DNA of 27,817 bases from an uncultured Bacteroidota bacterium (GTDB lineage Bacteria > Bacteroidota > Ignavibacteria > UBA10030 > UBA8401), in assembly GCA_937920105.1 (NCBI GenBank), contig CALETH010000038.1, positions 1 through 27,817 on the forward strand. Reading direction: 5' to 3'. A program made the translations under genes and the position numbers. The notes beneath the pieces were generated by a model. It saw only the letters and a list, made by a program, of their open reading frames with translations, made no database searches and was not told where the DNA came from. The number at the start of each line of letters is the position of its first letter. The first letter of the stretch is position 1. Shown piece by piece: positions 1 through 7,515 of the stretch.

Positions 1-2323
1 TGCTTCATCAATGAATAATCCATTTGGAATATTTATTGATAATTCAGGAGTAATGTATGTGGCTGATGTAAGTAATAATCGAGTATTACGTTTTAGTAAT
101 GCACGTTCAAATAATACCGTTGCAGATGCTGTATATGGGCAATCAAGTTTTATGGTTGGTAGTATTAATCAAGGAAGTGTTACCTCTGCAACATCAATGT
201 ATTCTCCGCAAGGATGTATTGTTGATAATAATAGTACATTATATGTAACTGATTTTAACAACTTTCGTATATTAGCATTTAACAATATAGCAAGTAAACC
301 TATAACAAATGCTGCTGCAGATGTGGTGTATGGACAGTCAAATTTTACGTCAAGAACTTCTGGTAGAAGCAGTGTGAAAATGTCTAATGTATCCGGAGTA
401 ACTGTAATAAATAATTACAAAACTAAAAGAAAACTTTTAGTAGCGGATTATGGTAATAATCGTGTAATGATATTTAGTTCACCACAAGTTGGGAAAATTA
501 GTGCTGGTAATGGTATGTGGAATAATCCGGCAAGTTGGTCTCCTACTGGTGTACCAGGAAGTAATGATACTGTAACGATTTTTGCTGGGCATACCATTAC
601 AATAGATGGTGATTATACAATAAATAAATTAGATATAGATGGTACACTCCAATATGATGATGTGGCAGAAAGAAACTTAACAGTAAGTGGTACAACCAGT
701 ATTAATTCGATAGGTTCTCTTTTAGCAACAACTTATAACCACATTTATAGTAAAAACTTAGTAATAGACGGATTTATGAATGATATTATAAGTATTCATA
801 TGCAAGGAAGTGGGAAATCTGTTCTTGGAGGTGTAAGTGGTAATTTATTTCAAGAATTATGGATGGATAAATCAACCAACAATGATACTCTGGAAATTCA
901 ACCTAATATCACTATAACAAATATGTGGGCAAAGAAAGGGATATTAGATAATAGAAATAGTATTCTTGATATTGGTGAAGTATATAACTCATATTTAGGA
1001 AGTTCAATTCTTCAAACACCAACATATATAGGAACAACAAGAATAAATTATTTTAGTGATGGAGTAATTAAAAAAGGATTAACAGGAAATGAAATTCCTG
1101 TTACTGGTGTTGATGTTTTTAATTTATCTACTTCAGATACAGTACAATTAAACACAACTGTAACTACAAAAACACTAAATTTAGGCAATGGTAAAATAAT
1201 TACTACCAATAATAATACTCTTTACATATCTGATACTACTGCAAACGCAATAACTCGTACTAACGGTTATGTTATTGGAAATCTTTCTCGTAATATAGCA
1301 AGAGTAAGTGGAGATTATCTTTTCCCAATAGGAACAAATACAAACTATAGAGGAGTACAAATTAATTTTACTATTCCACCAACAGACTTAAGTTACCTTA
1401 ATGTCAAATTTAATAGCACACAACCCGATACTGTTGGTTTATATACATTAAATGATGGAGGAACACAACTTACCTCCATTGCCAAAGATGGTTATTGGGA
1501 AATATCTGCTGATGCCAATGTATATTATGGAAGCAAATATAATTTAAATCTTACAGGAGAAGGGTTTGCCGGTGTAAATGATGTTACTTCATTACACATC
1601 ATACGAAGAAATTCTAATCAAACAAGTTGGCAATTAGAAGGTGCCCATGCCGAAGGAAGTGGAAGCAATGCCATACCAATAGTAATACGTAAGGATATGT
1701 TCGGAGATGATTTTGGAGATTATTCTGTTCAATATACTATTGCTGGAGATATGGCCAATCCCTTACCAGTACAATTAACCAATTTTAGTGCAACAGTAAA
1801 AAATACTATTGTAACACTCAACTGGCAAACTTCAATCGAAACCAATAACAGTGGTTTTGAAGTAGAGAAAAAAGATACAAAAGGAAAATGGCAAAAAATT
1901 GCATTTATCAAAGGTAACGGAAGCAGCAATAAAGAAAATTATTACACCTACAGTGATAAAAATACTGTTGCAGGTACATACACTTACCGTTTACAACAAA
2001 TAGATAATGATGGAAAAACATCATACAGTGAAGAAAGAGAAGCAAGTGTAGGAATGCCAACAGTATATGAAGTATCACAAAACTACCCAAATCCATTTAA
2101 CCCAAGCACTACAATCAATTATCAAATACCAGAAAATACATTGGTAACATTAAAAGTCTATGATGTTTTGGGTAAAGAAGTAGCAACCTTGGTAAATGGA
2201 GAAATACCAGCCGGTTATTATCAAACAACATTTGATGCAAGTAAATTTGCTGGAGGAATGTATTTCTACAAACTCACCGCCGGAAAATTTAGTGAAGTCA
2301 AAAAAATGATGTTGGTGAAATAA
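1..2323 (+). CDS. Secreted NHL-repeat protein with C-terminal sorting tail (5' partial)
   Basis: The reading frame is open to the left edge; the first ATG (11) falls inside an NHL-like repeat, so the true start lies upstream. Numbering from that Met (770 residues): about three NHL-type propeller repeats occupy residues 3-155, with motifs such as YVADVSNNRVLRF and LLVADYGNNRVMIF. A segment at about 165-220 (W..PASW...GVP...D.V.I..GHTITI) resembles the W/P/G/D pattern that opens G8-like or beta-helical surface domains. A fibronectin-like module lies at about 590-685 (LPVQLTNFSATV, LNWQTSIETNNSGFEVE, YRLQQIDNDG). The last ~82 residues (YPNPFNPSTT, TLKVYDVLGKE, GGMYFYKLTAG) match the type A sorting domain of type IX secretion cargo. 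Inferred role: exported cell-surface or extracellular protein of unknown ligand. Family style is clear; function is unknown. Confidence 0.85.
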   Translation, partial: ASSMNNPFGIFIDNSGVMYVADVSNNRVLRFSNARSNNTVADAVYGQSSFMVGSINQGSVTSATSMYSPQGCIVDNNSTLYVTDFNNFRILAFNNIASKPITNAAADVVYGQSNFTSRTSGRSSVKMSNVSGVTVINNYKTKRKLLVADYGNNRVMIFSSPQVGKISAGNGMWNNPASWSPTGVPGSNDTVTIFAGHTITIDGDYTINKLDIDGTLQYDDVAERNLTVSGTTSINSIGSLLATTYNHIYSKNLVIDGFMNDIISIHMQGSGKSVLGGVSGNLFQELWMDKSTNNDTLEIQPNITITNMWAKKGILDNRNSILDIGEVYNSYLGSSILQTPTYIGTTRINYFSDGVIKKGLTGNEIPVTGVDVFNLSTSDTVQLNTTVTTKTLNLGNGKIITTNNNTLYISDTTANAITRTNGYVIGNLSRNIARVSGDYLFPIGTNTNYRGVQINFTIPPTDLSYLNVKFNSTQPDTVGLYTLNDGGTQLTSIAKDGYWEISADANVYYGSKYNLNLTGEGFAGVNDVTSLHIIRRNSNQTSWQLEGAHAEGSGSNAIPIVIRKDMFGDDFGDYSVQYTIAGDMANPLPVQLTNFSATVKNTIVTLNWQTSIETNNSGFEVEKKDTKGKWQKIAFIKGNGSSNKENYYTYSDKNTVAGTYTYRLQQIDNDGKTSYSEEREASVGMPTVYEVSQNYPNPFNPSTTINYQIPENTLVTLKVYDVLGKEVATLVNGEIPAGYYQTTFDASKFAGGMYFYKLTAGKFSEVKKMMLVK

Positions 2324-2338
2324 GTTATTAATGTAAAT

Positions 2339-2366
2339 TGTCATTCCTGCGAAAGCAGGAATCCAG
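2339..2366. repeat. Small palindromic intergenic repeat (GTCATTCC...GGAATCC family)
   Basis: The 8-bp arms ATTCCTGC (2343-2350) and GCAGGAAT (2355-2362) pair perfectly around a GAAA tetraloop, preceded by TGTC and followed by CCAG. The element at 20684-20767 starts the same way (TGTCATTCC, GGAATCCA) with a different stem tip, so the two belong to one family. It lies 16 bp after the stop codon of the secreted NHL protein. Elements of this shape are common REP/MITE-like intergenic repeats in many bacteria; whether they move is not visible here. Confidence 0.7.
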
Positions 2367-2367
2367 A

Positions 2368-2447
2368 AAAAAGGGACGGACTTGTCCCGCTTTATCCCGC
2401 CAAGGCGGGACTTATGCGGGATACAAATCCGTCCTTTTGTTTTTTTG
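2368..2447 (+). terminator. Nested hairpin with following T-run, possible terminator
   Basis: Three nested stems are visible. The innermost is TCCCGCC (2395-2401)/GGCGGGA (2404-2410) with a 2-nt loop. The middle is CCCGC (2386-2390)/GCGGG (2416-2420). The outer is the segment around AAGGGACGGACTTGT (about 2370-2385) with ACAAATCCGTCCTT (2423-2436), containing a bulged G and one mismatch. A T-rich stretch follows (TTTTGTTTTTTT, about 2435-2446). This fits an intrinsic terminator for the upstream gene, or a repeat element doing that job. The stem is GC-rich against a very AT-rich background. Confidence 0.5.
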
Positions 2448-2502
2448 AGGAAAAATAATCTATCTAAAACCATTTTCTTTTTTTCAGATTATCTCGTACA
2501 TT

Positions 2503-2518
2503 CATACATACATACATA
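2503..2518 (+). repeat. CATA tetranucleotide repeat, four copies
   Basis: Four perfect CATA units lie immediately before the ATG (2521) of the Xer recombinase gene, where a Shine-Dalgarno sequence would be expected and is not seen. Copy-number change here would alter the leader but not the coding frame. It is short and may be chance. Confidence 0.4.
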
Positions 2519-2520
2519 AA

Positions 2521-3424
2521 ATGAAAACGCATATAACATCATATCTTACGTATTTAGAGCAGGAAAGAAATTATTCCAGCCACACCATTACTGCTTATAA
2601 AAAAGATTTAGAACAATTTTATACATTTCTCGAAAAACAAAATCCCGCTCCAGAACCAACGGTAAAAACAATTACACAAATTATTCTTCGTTCATATCTT
2701 GCATTATTATTAGAAGGTGGAATGGAGAAAAAAAGCATAAGGCGAAAACTTTCCACACTGCGTTCATTTTTTAAATATCTTCTTAAGAAAAAAAAATATT
2801 ACTGCCAACCCAATAGCAAATCTCTTAACCCCAAAAGTAGAAAAAAAACTTCCGCAATTTTTAGATATGCAATCAGCAGAAAAATTAATGGAACTTCCTC
2901 AAGTTGATACTGCTGAAGGTGCAAGAGATGCCGCAATTCTTGAATTGTTTTACAGCAGCGGAATTCGTAGAGCCGAACTTATAGGTTTGCAATTACACGA
3001 TATAGATTTTTCACAACGTTTGTTGAAAGTAACCGGAAAAGGAAATAAGCAGCGTATCGTTCCGTTTGGAGAAAAAGCAGCAGCAGTGTTACAACAATAT
3101 TTACAACAACGAAAAGAATTACTTCATCAAGAAAAACATTCTTCTGTTTTTGTAACAGAAAAAGGAAAACCATTATATCCTAAAGCAGTGTATAATATTG
3201 TTCATAAATATTTAGAAAATGTAACAGAATTAAAGCAAAAAAGTCCACATATATTACGTCACTCATTTGCAACACATTTGTTAGACAATGGGGCAGATAT
3301 TCGTGTAGTGAAAGAATTATTAGGACATGAAAGTCTATCCACAACACAAGTGTACACTCATGTTACGGTGGAACGTTTAAAACAAGTCTATCACAACGCC
3401 CGCAAAAATATTGGTGCAGAGTAA
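2521..3424 (+). CDS. xerC: Tyrosine recombinase XerC/XerD family, interrupted by a +1 frameshift
   Basis: Site-specific recombinase of the Xer type, which resolves chromosome dimers at dif. The N-terminal SAM-like core-binding domain is read from 2521 (YLEQERNYSSHTITAYKKDL). The catalytic domain is in the next frame, from about 2797 to 3424. All catalytic positions are visible there: Arg in SSGIRRAEL, Lys in TGKGNKQRIV, His and Arg in HILRHSFATHLL, His in LLGHESLSTT and the Tyr nucleophile in TQVYTHV. The break is at a run of nine A (2788-2796). With eight A the frame would continue from KYLLKKKN into ITANPIANLLTPKVEKKLP, exactly the linker expected in the family. As written, the N-terminal frame runs on to a stop ending at 2907. 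XerC versus XerD cannot be settled by eye. The gene sits directly before hpf, an arrangement common in Bacteroidota relatives. It may be an assembly error, a slippage-rescued gene or a fresh pseudogene. Confidence 0.85.
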
Positions 3425-3435
3425 AATCTAAATTT

Positions 3436-3514
3436 CCTCCTTTTAGGAGGGAATACAAGGGTGGTCATTTTTATCTTTACCGACCACCCCTAACCCCTCC
3501 CTAAATAGGAGGGG
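3436..3514. repeat. Composite palindromic intergenic repeat (CCTCC/GGTGGTC type)
   Basis: Three consecutive hairpins fill the gap before hpf: CCTCC (3436-3440)/GGAGG (3446-3450); GGGTGGTC (3459-3466)/GACCACCC (3482-3489); and CCCCTCC (3494-3500)/GGAGGGG (3508-3514). The sequence TAACCCCTCC within it is typical of dispersed intergenic repeats I associate with Bacteroidota-like genomes. It lies 12 bp after the recombinase stop and about 55 bp before the hpf start, so in the mRNA it could end transcription or protect a 3' end. Confidence 0.65.
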
Positions 3515-3569
3515 AAAAATAATATCTAAAATTTTTTCATTCACTTATTTATTTTCAGGAGTAATCTCA

Positions 3570-3902
3570 ATGAACATCAGTATCACCGCCCGACATTTTA
3601 AAGCACACGAATCATTACGTGAGTATGCTTTTCAAGAAATCCAAAAATTAGAAAAATATTATGATGGAATAATTAGTGCAGAAATAATTTTCAGTTATGA
3701 AAAAGCACAAAACAGTATTAAAAATGTTGAACTCATCGTTGCTGTGCAAGGGACAGTTTTAAAAGCATTAGATAAATCTGATGATTATGCAAAATCTCTT
3801 GATATGGCGATAGATAAAATGGAAAGTCAGATAAAAAAATATAAAGATAAACATCATCAAAAAAATAAAAAAGAAATTCGAAAGGTAAGGCAAAAAATTT
3901 AA
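3570..3902 (+). CDS. hpf: Ribosome hibernation promoting factor, short HPF/RaiA type
   Basis: At 110 residues this is the short form of the HPF/YfiA family: one alpha-beta domain and no C-terminal dimerisation domain of the long form. The opening MNISITARHFKAHESLREYA, the central NVELIVAVQGTVLKA and the helix DDYAKSLDMAIDKMESQIKKYK are characteristic; the Lys-rich C-terminus (KKYKDKHHQKNKK) fits rRNA binding. It acts on the small ribosomal subunit in slow growth, blocking translation. Start choice is supported by AGGAG at 3557-3561, 8 nt before the ATG. The stop codon shares its last A with the hprK start (TAATG), so hprK translation is probably coupled. Function is inferred from the family. 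Confidence 0.93.
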   Translation: MNISITARHFKAHESLREYAFQEIQKLEKYYDGIISAEIIFSYEKAQNSIKNVELIVAVQGTVLKALDKSDDYAKSLDMAIDKMESQIKKYKDKHHQKNKKEIRKVRQKI

Positions 3903-4909
3903 TGTCATTCAAACCCGGAAAAGAAATTCGCAAAGAATACATTACCGTTGGTTTTTTGTACGAGGCATTGAAGGGACGTCTAAAGTTAGAAACAGTTACT
4001 AATGTAGGATTTGAAAATCATATCAACGATAAAAATCTTCACCGTCCCGGATTGGCATTAGCAGGATACGTTGCTCTTTTTACCTATCATAGAGTTCAAG
4101 TGTTTGGTAATACAGAAATGCGATATCTTCAAAGTATGCCATTGGAAAAAAGAATAGAATCTTTTGGTACGCTTTTCAAATTTCAAATTCCCTGTATCAT
4201 TATCACGGATAATAATACAATGGATGTTGAACTGGTAAAAATTGCGTCAGACCATAATGTTCCAGTTTTTCGTACACCATTAGAAACCACAAAAGCAATT
4301 TATTTTTTGGGTGATTTTCTTGATGACCAATTTTCTCCGCAAGCAAGCATTCACGGTTCTTTTGTGGATGTGTATGGTGTGGGGTTGCTTTTTGTCGGAA
4401 GGTCTGGAATTGGAAAAAGTGAAATTACATTAGATTTAATTGAACGCGGACATCGTCTTGTTGCCGATGATGTTGTCAGTATCACTCGCAAAGGTGAAGG
4501 AATTTTGATGGGAGCAGGAACAGACCTTGTGAAACATTTTATGGAAATTCGCGGACTTGGTATTATTGATGTGCGAAGTATTTTTGGAATACGTTCTATA
4601 CGATTTCAAAAAAGAGTAGAAGTTGTGGTAGAACTTATGGAATGGAAAGCCGACGCAGAATTTACACGCACTGGATTAGATGAAAGCACAATACCAATTT
4701 TAGAAGTAGAAACCCCTCACGTAAAACTTCCAATTTTTCCCGGAAAAAATATTACCGTTATTGCAGAAGTTATTGCACTTAATTATTTACTCAAGCATTA
4801 CGGTTATGATGCTGCACAAGAATTTGCAAAAAAATTAGAAAAAGTCATTGCCCAAAAATCTCAAAAAAACAAAAGAGCAATTGATTATTTTGAACACGAT
4901 TTTGAATAA
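3902..4909 (+). CDS. hprK: HPr kinase/phosphorylase (HprK)
   Basis: At 335 residues it is full length. The N-terminal domain is followed by the kinase domain with the catalytic His in SIHGSF (H151), a Walker A loop GRSGIGKS (166-173), the acidic pair in VADD (189-190), and the family signature EIRGLGIIDVRSIFG (215-229). The C-terminal PIFPGKNITVIAEV also fits. In the known family the enzyme phosphorylates or dephosphorylates a Ser of HPr. No HPr, EI or PTS gene lies in this window, so the partner is elsewhere, or the enzyme works in a non-sugar-transport circuit as proposed for other PTS-poor bacteria. It overlaps hpf by 1 nt and is followed 8 nt later by the TerC-type gene. Confidence 0.95.
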   Translation: MSFKPGKEIRKEYITVGFLYEALKGRLKLETVTNVGFENHINDKNLHRPGLALAGYVALFTYHRVQVFGNTEMRYLQSMPLEKRIESFGTLFKFQIPCIIITDNNTMDVELVKIASDHNVPVFRTPLETTKAIYFLGDFLDDQFSPQASIHGSFVDVYGVGLLFVGRSGIGKSEITLDLIERGHRLVADDVVSITRKGEGILMGAGTDLVKHFMEIRGLGIIDVRSIFGIRSIRFQKRVEVVVELMEWKADAEFTRTGLDESTIPILEVETPHVKLPIFPGKNITVIAEVIALNYLLKHYGYDAAQEFAKKLEKVIAQKSQKNKRAIDYFEHDFE

Positions 4910-4917
4910 CATTACTT

Positions 4918-5739
4918 ATGCCCGCTCGTAAAGCCCTCCTATGGAGCATTATTTGGATTGCTCTTTCACTCATTTTTACTGCGTATGTGTACTATTTTTA
5001 TGGACATCAAAAAGGAATTGAATTTCTTACAGGATATTTAATTGAAAAATCATTAAGTATAGATAATCTTTTTGTCTTCCTCGTTATTTTTACACTCTTC
5101 AAAGTCTCACCACCTCATCAACGAAAAATATTAAATTACGGAATTATTGGAGTAATTATTTTTCGTGGTATTCTCATTTTTTTAGGAATCACCTTAATCC
5201 ATAAATTTTCTTGGCTGATGTATATTTTTGGTGGCTTATTACTGTATACAAGTTATCATATTATTTGGGGAGAAGAAAAACAAATAAACGTTGATAAAAA
5301 TATTTTAGTAAGAATTGTAAGAAAATTTTTCCCGGTAAAAATGGATTATGATGGAAATAAATTTTTTATTCGTGAAAATGGAAAAATAACACTTACATCA
5401 TTATTCATTATTCTTCTTATTGTAGAAAGTACCGATGTACTTTTTGCTATAGATTCCATTCCCGCAATTTTTGCTATTACTACAGACCCATTTATTGTAC
5501 TAAGTTCTAATATTATGGCTGTATTGGGCTTACGCTCCCTGTATTTTGTATTAGTAAAAGTGCAGGATAAATTTGCCTATGTAAAATATGGTGTGGGAAT
5601 TGTGCTTGCCTACATTGGTGTAAAAATGATTTTAATAAATATCTACAAGATTGATTCAATCGTTTCACTATGTATTATAATTACAATTTTAACTATTTCT
5701 GTATTTTTTTCTCAAATTAAAAAGAAAGTTATCCCATGA
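4918..5739 (+). CDS. TerC/Alx-family integral membrane protein
   Basis: A 273-residue, very hydrophobic protein with about eight predicted membrane segments. TerC-family marks are LTGYLIEKSLSIDNLFVF (37-54), with conserved E43 and D49, and VESTDVLFAIDSIPAIFAIT (169-188), with D173 and D179. Relatives such as E. coli Alx and B. subtilis MeeF/MeeY are linked to Mn(II) export and metalation of exported enzymes; older names refer to tellurite resistance. The start follows an in-frame TGA at 4903-4905, so no longer N-terminus is available. Compared with E. coli Alx from memory, the first membrane helix (about 35 residues) is missing. The 3' end overlaps the next gene by 4 nt (ATGA). The substrate here is unknown. 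Confidence 0.88.
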   Translation: MPARKALLWSIIWIALSLIFTAYVYYFYGHQKGIEFLTGYLIEKSLSIDNLFVFLVIFTLFKVSPPHQRKILNYGIIGVIIFRGILIFLGITLIHKFSWLMYIFGGLLLYTSYHIIWGEEKQINVDKNILVRIVRKFFPVKMDYDGNKFFIRENGKITLTSLFIILLIVESTDVLFAIDSIPAIFAITTDPFIVLSSNIMAVLGLRSLYFVLVKVQDKFAYVKYGVGIVLAYIGVKMILINIYKIDSIVSLCIIITILTISVFFSQIKKKVIP

Positions 5740-7358
5740 AAAAATATATTCTTTTCTTTCTCATTGCATTTTCTACATTGGCACAAAGCCAAACAGTGTA
5801 TCTACCGGTAAATCATTCTGTGTATGATTTTTTAAAGAAAATGGAAGCACAACAAATCATCACAGATTATCGTGATGCAGTATTACCACTCACACGAGAA
5901 AATATTGCAAAATTTCTTATTGCTGTAGATAGTTCTTACGAAAAACTTTCTGCAGTAGATTTTCAACGTCTTGAATTTTATAAAGAAGAATTTTTTGTAG
6001 AATTAGAAAAATTAGAGTATCAAGGATTTATGGAAGAACGATGGCATCTTTATTCGTATCGCAGTTCACCAGCAATATTAAATGTTGACCTCGTTGGTGG
6101 ATATTCCTACCAAAAACATCCTACAGATAAAAATACCAAAGTACGTTCTAACGGAGCGATGGCGTATGGATATATTGGAAATATTACCGGTGCGTATTTT
6201 TATTTTCGCGATAATCAAGAAAAAGGAACATTGCTAGATATAAGAAAAGACCTTTCTCCCGTACCGGGGCAAGTTATTTCACGAGCACAAGAAAACTATA
6301 TAGAATACGATGTGATTGACGCACAAGTTACTTTTGATATTTCATTTCTGAAACTTTCATTTGAAAAAATGCACAATGTGTGGGGAGCAGGAAATAAAGG
6401 CAATCTCATTTTTTCTACCAAAGCACCATCATATCCACAAATAAAACTTCGTGCAGAAATTAGTAAAGATATTACCTTCACGTATTTTCATGCGTGGCTG
6501 CATTCAGGAATTACCGATTCTGTACTTTCCTATTATGTTGATAATGTTGGAGTATATCGAAAAATTTATAAAGCAAAATATGTTGCGGCACACATGTTAG
6601 AAATAACTCCGTGGAATGGTGTTGATATTGCACTTGGAGAATCCGAAGTGTATGGAGGAAGAAATCCGGAATTATTGTATTTAATTCCCATCATGCTTTT
6701 TAAAGGAGCAGAACATTACGCATTAGATACAGATAACTCTCAATTTTTTATGAGTGTGGATTTCAATTTCATAAAAAATGTGAATACGTATGGAACAATT
6801 TTTATTGATGAATTTTCCACAGAAGAATTTTTTATGAAAGACCGTCAACGAAATCAATTAGGTTACACTGTAGGAACCAAAATTTTTGACATTTATTATC
6901 CTAATACTGAATTTTTAGTAGAATATACAAGAATAAATCCGTGGGCATACAACCATAAATTTCCTGATGCAACCTATCAAACACATTTTTATGATTTAGG
7001 ACATTGGATTGGACAAAATGCTGATTATTTATTTTTAGGAGCAAATTACCGTCCAATGTGGAATTTACAAGTTGGATTACAATTTGAATCTTTACGAAAA
7101 GGAGATAAACTTCCCACCATTCGTCAATATCAATTACCAACACCGGAATTTCTTTATAAGATAGTAGATGGAAAAGATGTTCCTGGACCATCACTCAAAA
7201 AACAATCATTTGGAATTACCGCACATTATGAACCAGTGCGAGATTTATTTGTAGATTTTCATCTTTTTCAATCTCGTTATACCAATGTTATTGGAAATGG
7301 TGTAAATGATTATGCAAAAAAAATAGATTTCTTTGTTGGATTTAAATATAATTTTTAA
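5736..7358 (+). CDS. Outer-membrane barrel protein, Wzi (capsule assembly)-like
   Basis: A 540-residue protein with a clear signal peptide (KKYILFFLIAFSTLAQSQ, cleavage near residue 18-20). The N-terminal ~100 residues (YLPVNHSVYDFLKKMEAQ, LPLTRENIAKFL) resemble the soluble opening of Wzi-type and related Bacteroidota outer-membrane proteins. The rest is rich in alternating aromatic beta strands. It holds motifs I associate with the capsule-assembly Wzi family (KMHNVWGAGNKGNLIFS; SEVYGGRNPELLYLIP), and ends in aromatic Phe after KIDFFVGFKYN. Wzi proteins anchor surface polysaccharide in E. coli; in this lineage the role is not established. ATGA overlap with the TerC-type gene implies co-translation. 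Capsule function is a family guess. Confidence 0.7.
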   Translation: MKKYILFFLIAFSTLAQSQTVYLPVNHSVYDFLKKMEAQQIITDYRDAVLPLTRENIAKFLIAVDSSYEKLSAVDFQRLEFYKEEFFVELEKLEYQGFMEERWHLYSYRSSPAILNVDLVGGYSYQKHPTDKNTKVRSNGAMAYGYIGNITGAYFYFRDNQEKGTLLDIRKDLSPVPGQVISRAQENYIEYDVIDAQVTFDISFLKLSFEKMHNVWGAGNKGNLIFSTKAPSYPQIKLRAEISKDITFTYFHAWLHSGITDSVLSYYVDNVGVYRKIYKAKYVAAHMLEITPWNGVDIALGESEVYGGRNPELLYLIPIMLFKGAEHYALDTDNSQFFMSVDFNFIKNVNTYGTIFIDEFSTEEFFMKDRQRNQLGYTVGTKIFDIYYPNTEFLVEYTRINPWAYNHKFPDATYQTHFYDLGHWIGQNADYLFLGANYRPMWNLQVGLQFESLRKGDKLPTIRQYQLPTPEFLYKIVDGKDVPGPSLKKQSFGITAHYEPVRDLFVDFHLFQSRYTNVIGNGVNDYAKKIDFFVGFKYNF

Positions 7359-7360
7359 TC

Positions 7361-7393
7361 AGAAGTTAGGAGTTAGGAGTCAGAAATCAGAAG
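7361..7393. repeat. Low-complexity AGTTAGGAGTT/CAGAAATCAGAAG tract
   Basis: Purine-rich tandem-like sequence with overlapping AGTTAGG units and a CAGAA doublet, 3 bp after the Wzi-like stop. It resembles simple dispersed intergenic repeats. The rest of the 157-bp gap up to 7515 is AT-rich; no convincing promoter, terminator or RNA was seen. Confidence 0.35.
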
Positions 7394-7515
7394 ATAGATT
7401 TTTTATTTTTTTCAGTGAATATCATAATTATCGTAACAAATCAGTGTTCTATATTTTTTTTGTGGATTAAGGGCATGTTAAAACAAAATAGAAACAACAA
7501 TAATTATAAACTACT

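Noticed and set aside
2339..2440. tRNA or structured small RNA gene in the GC-rich hairpin block
   Set aside because: No tRNA arm pattern (no TTCGANNC-type T-loop or acceptor end); nested simple stems plus a T-run fit a repeat/terminator better.
2150..2473. 107-residue minus-strand open frame at the end of the first gene
   Set aside because: It runs through the palindromic repeat (FFWIPAFAGMT is the usual translation of such elements) and antisense to the sorting tail.
4918..5739. Tellurite-resistance island
   Set aside because: Only a single TerC-family gene is present, without terA/B/D/E/Z; the family is better linked to Mn export.
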